Source of the DNA: Sphingobacteriaceae bacterium
Lineage (GTDB): Bacteria > Bacteroidota > Bacteroidia > Sphingobacteriales > Sphingobacteriaceae
Reading direction: 5' to 3'
Length of the DNA stretch: 6,746 nucleotides
NCBI GenBank assembly: GCA_021740025.1
Contig: JAIPAN010000062.1
Location: 1-6,746, forward strand
Position numbers and translations under genes: made by a program. The notes under the pieces were generated by a model. The model worked only from the letters and a program-made list of their open reading frames with translations. It was not told the DNA's origin and did not search any database. Numbering within the stretch: position 1 is the stretch's first letter; every line of letters begins with the position of its first letter. Below are positions 1 through 5,915 of this stretch, piece by piece.

Positions 1-593
1 GATTTGCTGTACTTCGTATTGCATTCAGAAACGATATAAGCATGCTGTTGAATGCTTTTTTCGATCATCGATTTCTAGCGCAACAAACAAGTGCTGGTGG
101 TTTTTTTACTTCTTGGCCTTTTATGCTACTATTTGCACTTTTTGGTTTTACCATTGGCATGTATTTGTATTTAATTGGCAGCTATCTCCAGCTCTCTTAT
201 ACCTTTAGCGGGGTAGAGTGGTATGTTATTTTATCACTATTAATTATGGGGCTGCTTATCTTAAAAGTATATGTATTACGGTTTTTAGGTTATTTATTAT
301 TGGTAGAGAAAGCTGTTCGAGTGTATATATATATTTTATTTCTGAGTTATTTTCATGCAGCACTACTTTTTTTACCACTTATTGTAGCTTTTAGCCTCAG
401 TTCAAGTGCGTATGCCGTGCTATTTATCTATTCCGGTATAGCTATTGCGTTATTTATAACGGTGTTTCAGGCCATTAGAGGAGCTATTCATGTTTTATCG
501 CATTATCAATTTTCAAAACTTTATTTATTTATTTACTTTTGTGCCCTTGAAATATGCCCCCTGCTGGTATTAATTAAAGTGCTCAGATTTTAG
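1..593 (+). CDS. DUF4271 family integral membrane protein, 5'-truncated by window edge
   Basis: The reading frame is open from base 3 to the window edge, and its residues before the first ATG (position 42; FAVLRIAFRNDIS) read smoothly into the following LLNAFFDHRFLAQQ segment. The ATG at 42 is therefore probably an internal methionine and the true start lies left of the window. The visible part is almost entirely hydrophobic, with about five membrane helices (numbering from the Met at 42): roughly residues 25-48, 58-87, 94-117, 122-143 and 160-181. Short basic loops separate them, and the stretch before the first helix contains the NAFFDHRF-type motif I associate with the Bacteroidota DUF4271 family. 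It should sit in the inner membrane. No catalytic motif is visible and no function is established. The stop codon lies 11 bp before the HemD-like gene, so the two are probably cotranscribed. Family assignment is from recalled sequence pattern and not from a search. Confidence 0.75.
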   Translation, partial: FAVLRIAFRNDISMLLNAFFDHRFLAQQTSAGGFFTSWPFMLLFALFGFTIGMYLYLIGSYLQLSYTFSGVEWYVILSLLIMGLLILKVYVLRFLGYLLLVEKAVRVYIYILFLSYFHAALLFLPLIVAFSLSSSAYAVLFIYSGIAIALFITVFQAIRGAIHVLSHYQFSKLYLFIYFCALEICPLLVLIKVLRF

Positions 594-604
594 GAAAATA
601 GTCT

Positions 605-1375
605 ATGCCGGTATCGTCAACTTCTAGAAATAATAAAGTAAAAAGCATACTCTTTACGCTACCCAAGCCTGAGACGGAAAAATCGCCGTATTTTGATTTG
701 GCCAAAAAGTATAACCTAAAAATTGATTTTAGGTCTTTTATACATGTAGAGGGGGTATCTGCAAAGGATTTCAGAAAGGATAAAACAAACCTTGCTGATT
801 TTACAGCTGTTATTTTTACAAGCAGAAATGCAGCCGACCATTACTTTAGAATTTGCGAAGAAATGCGTTTTGAGGTGCCTAGCGATATGAAATATTTCTG
901 CCTTTCGGAAAATATTGCCCTCTACCTTCAGAAATACATACAATACCGCAAACGGAAAATATTTTTTGGTAAACAGAGCGCTGCAGATTTGGCAGATTTG
1001 TTAAAAAAGCACACCTCCGAAAACTTTTTATACCCATGTTCGGATGTTGCTGGCGAAGAAACACAAAACTTTTTACAAGCCAACGGCTATACCTTCACTA
1101 CGGCTGTGCTGTTTAAAACGGTTTGTAGCGATTTATCTGACTTGGCTGATGTTTTTTACGACATCATTGTCTTTTTCAGCCCATCAAGTGTGCAATCTTT
1201 GTATAAAAACTTCCCAGATTTTCAGCAAAACAATACCCGATTGGCTGCTTTTGGGCCTACCACACACAAAGCACTGTTAGACAGGGAATTGATTTTGGAT
1301 ATTCCGGCTCCTACACCCAAGTCTCCTAGTATGACCATGGCCTTGGATGAATACATTAAGCTAGCCAACAAATAG
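605..1375 (+). CDS. hemD: Uroporphyrinogen-III synthase (HemD) family protein
   Basis: A 256-residue soluble protein of the usual length for the HemD fold, which has two Rossmann-like lobes joined by a hinge. HemD closes hydroxymethylbilane to uroporphyrinogen III in tetrapyrrole synthesis. Visible landmarks are a first-lobe strand and turn, AVIFTSRNAADHYF (68-81), a second-lobe strand, DIIVFFSPSSVQSL (186-199), and the C-terminal AAFGPTTHKAL (214-224), all typical of the family. The C-terminal APTPKSPSMTMALDEYI is characteristic of a well-conserved Bacteroidota subgroup. HemD enzymes diverge strongly in sequence, so fold membership is secure but catalysis is not proven, and no other hem gene is in the window. 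The ATG at 605 follows the DUF4271 stop by 11 bp with no Shine-Dalgarno sequence, as is usual in this phylum. The first ten or so residues are polar and probably disordered. The symbol is given on family grounds only. Confidence 0.8.
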   Translation: MPVSSTSRNNKVKSILFTLPKPETEKSPYFDLAKKYNLKIDFRSFIHVEGVSAKDFRKDKTNLADFTAVIFTSRNAADHYFRICEEMRFEVPSDMKYFCLSENIALYLQKYIQYRKRKIFFGKQSAADLADLLKKHTSENFLYPCSDVAGEETQNFLQANGYTFTTAVLFKTVCSDLSDLADVFYDIIVFFSPSSVQSLYKNFPDFQQNNTRLAAFGPTTHKALLDRELILDIPAPTPKSPSMTMALDEYIKLANK

Positions 1376-1482
1376 GCTTACACTTGTTAAAACTGACAAT
1401 TAGGACTAAATAATCGTTTTTTAGAGTTATCTTTAAGCGAAATTAATAGCAAATACTTATATTAGAAATATTTTTGAATATT
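1376..1482 (+). promoter_or_regulatory. Possible promoter region of the gldKLMN operon
   Basis: This AT-rich gap lies between the HemD-like gene and gldK and is the largest on the plus strand. TATTTTTG at 1469-1476 matches the Bacteroidota -7 box TAnnTTTG at every defined position, but no TTTG lies 19-21 bases upstream and the box ends only 6 bases before the gldK ATG, so transcripts would be almost leaderless. TATCTTTA at 1428-1435 is a near match with better spacing to the gene, also without a clear -33 partner. No terminator hairpin follows the HemD-like gene, so readthrough from upstream is equally possible. The call is tentative. Confidence 0.25.
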
Positions 1483-2820
1483 ATGGGGTTACTAAAAACA
1501 CACCGAAAAACCATATGCCTTGTTGCAGTTACAGCTATGCTAGCTTTATTATCTAGCTGTGGTAAAAGTGGTGCTAGTGGCGAATTAGTGGGTGTTGGTG
1601 CAAAAAACTTTAGAAGCAACGAGGTGCCCTATGGAATGGTTTATATTCCTTCAGGTACTTTTGTAATGGGTCAAACCGACCAGGATGTAACCTTTGGTCA
1701 GTTGGCGCAAAATAAACAAGTATCTGTTTCGGCATTTTTTATGGACGAAACAGAAATTACCAATAGCGAATATCGCCAATTTGTGAATTGGGTGCGTGAT
1801 TCTATCGCTATTACCGATTATTTAAAAGACGATAAATATTTTATCAAATCTAAAACACCAAGTACCGCACCTGGAGCAAGAAAATTAATAGATTGGAAAA
1901 AATTAGGCAAGGGAGCTAATGTAATATGGGGTAACAAAAAATCGGGTGCTGCCAATGAAGCTAAAATGCAAAATATTTACTATCAGGGAGATGATCGAAT
2001 GTTCGACCGTAATGAATTGGATGTTCGTTTGTTGAAGTACAATTTTGCCATTATGAATTTGCGTGCTGCGGCAGACAACAAGAAAGATAAAACCAAAACC
2101 CGTTCCGATTTCATTATTCGTGATAATGTAGGTGTATACCCAGATACTTTGGCTTGGTTGTCTGATTTTGCCTATGCGCAAAATGAACCTATGACTCAGG
2201 GTTATTTTTCTCATCCTGCTTACAATAATTATCCGGTAGTAGGCGTAACTTGGCGTCAAGCACGTGCATTTACCGTATGGCGAACACGCTATAACGATGC
2301 CTATCGCGAATCTAAAAAATTACCCAAACGCCTACCTTATCAATTACCTAGCGAAGCCGAATTTGAGTATGCTGCCCGAGGTGGAAGAACCGGAACAACT
2401 TACCCATGGGGCGGACCATATCCGCGAAATGCTAAAGGTTGCCTCATGGCCAATTTCAAACCAGGTAGAGGAAATTATGCTGATGATGGCGGTGCCTTTA
2501 CCGTAAACGTAAAATCGTATTTCCCAAATGATTTTGGCCTATACAATATTGCCGGAAACGTGGCCGAGTGGACTTCATCTGCTTTCGACGAATCGGCTCC
2601 AAACTTTACCAACGATTTAAACCCGGCTTTTGCTTACGAAGCTAAAGATACCGACCCTGAAGCCTTGAAACGCAAAGTTGTGCGTGGTGGTTCTTGGAAA
2701 GATATTGGCTATTTCTTGCAAAACTCGGCTCGTACCTACGAGTTTCAAGACGAAGCTAAATCGTTTATCGGTTTCCGTTGCGTAACACCTTATATCGGTA
2801 GAGATATTAAAGACAAATAA
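1483..2820 (+). CDS. gldK: GldK/PorK, T9SS outer-membrane ring lipoprotein
   Basis: GldK is a lipoprotein that, with GldN, builds the periplasmic ring complex attached to the outer membrane in the type IX secretion system. The ATG at 1483 gives 445 residues and a good type II signal peptide: basic start, hydrophobic core, and lipobox LSSC with the lipidated cysteine at 26. An in-frame TTG at 1474 would add only three residues and is less likely. The rest has the formylglycine-generating-enzyme (FGE-sulfatase) fold: MVYIPSGTFVMG (52-63), DETEITNSEYRQF (88-100), PVVGVTWRQARAF (251-263), LPSEAEFEYAARGG (288-301), YPWGG (307-311), GLYNIAGNVAEWTSS (352-366), VVRGGSW (399-405) and GFRCV (430-434). 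An insertion of about 140 residues (105-244) splits the fold, as expected for GldK. The segment after RGGSW carries no cysteine pair, so it is a structural relative and not an active FGE. It is the first gene of the gldKLMN operon. Confidence 0.95.
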   Translation: MGLLKTHRKTICLVAVTAMLALLSSCGKSGASGELVGVGAKNFRSNEVPYGMVYIPSGTFVMGQTDQDVTFGQLAQNKQVSVSAFFMDETEITNSEYRQFVNWVRDSIAITDYLKDDKYFIKSKTPSTAPGARKLIDWKKLGKGANVIWGNKKSGAANEAKMQNIYYQGDDRMFDRNELDVRLLKYNFAIMNLRAAADNKKDKTKTRSDFIIRDNVGVYPDTLAWLSDFAYAQNEPMTQGYFSHPAYNNYPVVGVTWRQARAFTVWRTRYNDAYRESKKLPKRLPYQLPSEAEFEYAARGGRTGTTYPWGGPYPRNAKGCLMANFKPGRGNYADDGGAFTVNVKSYFPNDFGLYNIAGNVAEWTSSAFDESAPNFTNDLNPAFAYEAKDTDPEALKRKVVRGGSWKDIGYFLQNSARTYEFQDEAKSFIGFRCVTPYIGRDIKDK

Positions 2821-2863
2821 TCAATTAACCTCAATCAGACATATTTTTTAAAACAATCTTGTT

Positions 2864-3454
2864 ATGACTAACAATAAATTTTTCAAAATTTTTACGAAAT
2901 ACCAAAGCACCCTCATAAACATTGGGGCATCTATTGTAATTATTGGTTTAATTTTTAAAATTAACCATTATCCTGGAGCTGAAATTGGTATAGCAATAGG
3001 TTTAGGTACAGAAGCCGTTTTGTTCTTTATTTTAGGTATCATAGCTTACGCCAATCCAGAAGAAGAAGCTCATGGTTCTGCAACCAGTAGTGCTGCTGGC
3101 GCCTTTGGTATTCCGGGTGTGGAGTTAGATACAGATTCGAAAGCAAAAATTGAAGCAGGTTTAAAAAACTTTGCAAACAATTTAGCCGCTATTTCTGCAG
3201 CAGCAGATGCCGCAGCGGTAACCAACGAATTTGCAACAAAAGTAAAAGCAGCTTCGGCTACCTTCGATCAGGTGAATGCTACCTTACAGCAAGTTTCTGC
3301 TAATTTAAGCAAGCTAGACGTTACACCAATTACACATTCTATGGACGATGCAAAAAAGGTGCAAGAAGAAATAGTGAAATTGTCGAAAAATTTAGCTGCA
3401 TTAAATGCAGTATACGGCAATATGTTAACGGCTATGAATCAGCCACGCAGCTAA
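2864..3454 (+). CDS. gldL: GldL/PorL, T9SS inner-membrane motor subunit
   Basis: GldL forms the pentameric membrane part of the proton-driven T9SS/gliding motor around a GldM dimer. This 196-residue protein has the family layout: a short basic N-terminus, two transmembrane helices (about 15-33 and 40-62) joined by a tight turn, then a cytoplasmic tail. The first helix ends with FKINHYPG (31-38), giving conserved K32 and H35. The second helix carries a buried glutamate, E50 in GLGTEAVLFF, which aligns with the glutamate (E49 in Flavobacterium johnsoniae, from memory) needed for motor function. After an acidic PEEE patch (65-68), residues 90-190 are Ala-rich with heptad-like spacing and are probably helical or coiled coil. 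It starts 43 bp after gldK, with an A-rich leader and no Shine-Dalgarno sequence. The tail varies between species; it is slightly shorter here than in flavobacteria as I recall them. Confidence 0.95.
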   Translation: MTNNKFFKIFTKYQSTLINIGASIVIIGLIFKINHYPGAEIGIAIGLGTEAVLFFILGIIAYANPEEEAHGSATSSAAGAFGIPGVELDTDSKAKIEAGLKNFANNLAAISAAADAAAVTNEFATKVKAASATFDQVNATLQQVSANLSKLDVTPITHSMDDAKKVQEEIVKLSKNLAALNAVYGNMLTAMNQPRS

Positions 3455-3487
3455 TTAGTTTTTACACCCACTACTAAATTTAAAATT

Positions 3488-5017
3488 ATGGCTGGAGGTA
3501 AAGAAACCCCAAGACAGCGGATGATAGGCATTTTATACCTGGTATTACTAGGATTAATTGCCTTGAGTGTAAACGATTCGTTGCTAGACGCATTTAAAAA
3601 CATCACCGATAGTTTATCTACGTCAACCACAAACGTAAATAGTGGTGTGGAAGCTACATTTTCTTCTTTTGAAGCAACCAAACTTAAAGACGATCCGATT
3701 AAAGCAAAGCCTATTTACGACAGGGCTAAAAAAGCTAGTGGTTATGCACGTGATTTAGAATCGTACATAAACGACTTAAAGAAAGACCTTACAGAACAAG
3801 GTGGCGGTGTTAACGAAAGTAGCGGCGATTTAGAAGGCAGAGCCAGTGTAGATATCTCTCCTCGTTTCATGATTAATGGAGGTAAGGCCACCGAATTACG
3901 TAAAAAAATTAACGAAACCCGTGAGAAATTATTGGGCCTATTAGATGAAAAAGATCGTAAAACGGTTAAATTTTCATTGAGTACCATAGATCCACCAAGA
4001 AAAGGCGGTGTTTTAAAAACATGGGAACAAGCCAATTTTGGCGACGGAATACCTCTGGCAGCTGCCATGACCGCCTTAACCAAAATTCAGGCCGATGCTA
4101 AAAATGCCGAATCGGAAATGGTGAAAAAGATTTTAGGTAAAATGGACCAAGCAGAGATCAATTTAGATCAGTTTGCTGCCGTAGCCGTAGCACCAACCTC
4201 ATACGTTATACAGGGTCAACCCTATACTGCTGAAGTATTTTTAACGGCTTCTAGCTCTACTTTAAAACAAAGTATAAACGTTGGCGGCGCCAATTTGCCT
4301 ATAAAAGAAGGTAAAGGGGTGTACACCGTAAATACCAACAGAGAAGGGATGTTTAGCTGGGTGGGTACCCTTACTGTAATTGGCACCGATGGTAAACCTA
4401 AAACCTACCGCACTCCGGAGCAGAAATACCAAGTAGCTCGTCCATCAGCGGTAGTATCGCCCGATAAAATGAACGTATTTTATATTGGAGTGCCTAACCC
4501 GGTATCTGTTTCTGCACCAGGTATTCCGAAAGAAAAACTAAGAGTGAGCGTAAGTTCTGGTAGTATGAGTGGCGCAAACGGCCGGTATACCTTTACATCA
4601 AACGAAGCAAGCCCGGTAGTGGTGAATGTTTCGGCAGAAATTAACGGGAGACTACAAGCCATTGGCTCTAGCAATTTCCGTGTAAAACGAATTCCAGATC
4701 CGAAAGCAAAATTTGCAGGTAAATCGAGCGGAAGTTTAAGCGCTGCAGCTATTCGTTCGCAAAGTTTTATTGCCGCCGTGTTAGATGGTTTTGATTTTGA
4801 TGCCAAATTTAACGTTACTCGTTTCACCTTATTAATAGCAAAACCCCGTACCGATGTTATTATTATACAAGGTACAGGAAATAGTTTGGCTGGGAGTGTA
4901 AAAGCGGCTATTAACACCGTTACTCCCGGAACTCGTGTTATTTTTAGCGATATCATTGCCGTTGGTCCGGATGGTACACAACGTGGCTTAGATCCGATTG
5001 TTTTAACTGCAAACTAA
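3488..5017 (+). CDS. gldM: GldM/PorM, T9SS motor shaft spanning the periplasm
   Basis: GldM is the single-pass inner-membrane partner of GldL; its dimeric periplasmic shaft is thought to carry motion to the GldK-GldN ring. This 509-residue protein has the family's usual length. The N-terminal MAGGKETPRQRM is a hallmark; R9 matches the conserved arginine proposed to pair with the GldL glutamate. One membrane helix follows (about 12-30, ILYLVLLGLIALSV). The periplasmic part divides as in the known PorM/GldM structures: D1, mostly helical (31-222); D2, a beta domain from VAPTSYVIQGQPY (234-246) to about 318; D3 from ARPSAVVSPDKM (317-328) to about 400; and D4 from RIPDPKAKFAG (401-411) to the end, with GTRVIFSDIIAVGPDGT (481-497). 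Domain edges are estimated. The start lies 33 bp after gldL, and the stop is separated by one base from the gldN start, which suggests translational coupling. Confidence 0.96.
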   Translation: MAGGKETPRQRMIGILYLVLLGLIALSVNDSLLDAFKNITDSLSTSTTNVNSGVEATFSSFEATKLKDDPIKAKPIYDRAKKASGYARDLESYINDLKKDLTEQGGGVNESSGDLEGRASVDISPRFMINGGKATELRKKINETREKLLGLLDEKDRKTVKFSLSTIDPPRKGGVLKTWEQANFGDGIPLAAAMTALTKIQADAKNAESEMVKKILGKMDQAEINLDQFAAVAVAPTSYVIQGQPYTAEVFLTASSSTLKQSINVGGANLPIKEGKGVYTVNTNREGMFSWVGTLTVIGTDGKPKTYRTPEQKYQVARPSAVVSPDKMNVFYIGVPNPVSVSAPGIPKEKLRVSVSSGSMSGANGRYTFTSNEASPVVVNVSAEINGRLQAIGSSNFRVKRIPDPKAKFAGKSSGSLSAAAIRSQSFIAAVLDGFDFDAKFNVTRFTLLIAKPRTDVIIIQGTGNSLAGSVKAAINTVTPGTRVIFSDIIAVGPDGTQRGLDPIVLTAN

Positions 5018-5018
5018 T

Positions 5019-5879
5019 ATGTTTATGAAAAAGATTATTCATTTTGGCGTGTTATTTACTTTGTTTGTAACAACTGCCGTGGCTCAAAAAACACCCGATA
5101 GGCCGGTAGATGGGTATTACAAAAAAACTAACATTATACAAGCAAAGCCAACACTTTTGGCCCCTCTCCGTGAGGCAGATGTTATTTTTAGCCGTAGAGT
5201 GTGGCGGGATATTGATGTGCGTGAAAAATTGAACCAGTTTTTTGTGGCACCACAATCTCGATTAATCGATTTAATTTATAAAGCAGTAGCAGCAGGTGAA
5301 CTAACAGCCTACGATCCTACTGCTGCACCTGAAAAAGATGACCGAAATGGAGACGCTTTTTCTACACCACTAACACCAGATAAAGCCATTGCCCGTTTTA
5401 CCGATTCTACTTTTGTAGAAGATTACGATGCCAATGGTGATGTAATTCAAGGTAGCGGTAGAATGGTAGCCAATATTTTCACCCCCGATAGTATTTTAAA
5501 ATTTCGTATTAAAGAAGATTGGGTGTTTGATAAACAACGCTCTGTGTTTGAACCACGTATTATTGGTATTGCACCTTTAATTAAAATTAAAAAAGCAGGT
5601 CAAGAATTAAACGAACAGCCTATTTTCTGGGTTTATTTCCCCGAATTACGCCCCTTGTTAAATACTACACAGGTAGCCAATGGTCGTAACGATGCCTTTG
5701 GCTTGTCATTCGATGATGTGTTTATGAAACGTATTTTCGCTAGTTACATAGTAAAAATATCGAACGTAAAAGACGAATACATTCGCGACTATACCAAAAC
5801 CGGCGTAGATCGTTTGAAAGAAAGCGAACGCTTAAAGAAAGAACTGTTAGATTGGGAACACGACTTGTGGTCGTACTAA
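5019..5879 (+). CDS. gldN: GldN/PorN, periplasmic T9SS ring-complex protein
   Basis: GldN is a periplasmic protein that binds GldK to make the T9SS ring beneath the outer membrane and is thought to touch the GldM shaft. The product is 286 residues with a Sec signal peptide: KK, a hydrophobic core, and probable cleavage after AVA at residue 22, just before QKTPDRP. Two in-frame ATGs compete, at 5019 and at 5025. The first is one base after the gldM stop; the second gives the more typical MKKII start. They differ by two residues and the mature protein is the same. Family signatures are READVIFSRRVWRDIDVREK (51-70), KEDWVFDKQRSVFEPRIIGI (165-184), PIFWVYFPELRPLL (201-214) and FMKRIFASYIVKISNVKDEY (235-254). 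The C-terminus is charged and helical (263-286). It is the last gene of the operon and is followed by a terminator. Confidence 0.95.
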   Translation: MFMKKIIHFGVLFTLFVTTAVAQKTPDRPVDGYYKKTNIIQAKPTLLAPLREADVIFSRRVWRDIDVREKLNQFFVAPQSRLIDLIYKAVAAGELTAYDPTAAPEKDDRNGDAFSTPLTPDKAIARFTDSTFVEDYDANGDVIQGSGRMVANIFTPDSILKFRIKEDWVFDKQRSVFEPRIIGIAPLIKIKKAGQELNEQPIFWVYFPELRPLLNTTQVANGRNDAFGLSFDDVFMKRIFASYIVKISNVKDEYIRDYTKTGVDRLKESERLKKELLDWEHDLWSY

Positions 5880-5885
5880 TCTCCT

Positions 5886-5915
5886 AAAAAAGGCTCCCGA
5901 AACGGAGCCTTTTTT
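5886..5915. terminator. Bidirectional intrinsic terminator between gldN and uvrC
   Basis: A perfect GC-rich stem, GGCTCC (5892-5897) pairing with GGAGCC (5904-5909), has a CGAAAC loop. It is flanked by six A on the left (5886-5891) and six T on the right (5910-5915). The plus strand thus gives a stem and U-run for gldKLMN, and the complementary strand gives the same for uvrC. It begins 7 bases after the gldN stop and overlaps the uvrC stop codon (bases 5914-5916) by two bases. Confidence 0.92.

Noticed and set aside
323..336. Short TA-repeat tract (tatatatata) in the DUF4271 gene
   Set aside because: It encodes a run of Tyr and Ile in a membrane helix; it is too short to call a functional repeat.
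1474..1482. TTG at 1474 as the gldK start
   Set aside because: The ATG at 1483 is in the same frame, three codons later, and gives a standard lipoprotein signal peptide; a rare TTG start is unnecessary.
2944..2965. Imperfect AT-rich palindrome around TTTTTAAAATTAA in gldL
   Set aside because: It encodes the conserved FKINH segment at the end of the first membrane helix and has no GC stem; it is best explained by coding sequence in AT-rich DNA.
4480..4956. Long antisense open frame of 158 codons inside gldM
   Set aside because: It lies wholly opposite a well-supported gene, its product resembles no family I know, and such frames arise readily opposite biased coding sequence. The same applies to the antisense frames at 1903-2259, 3742-4083 and 3451-3681.
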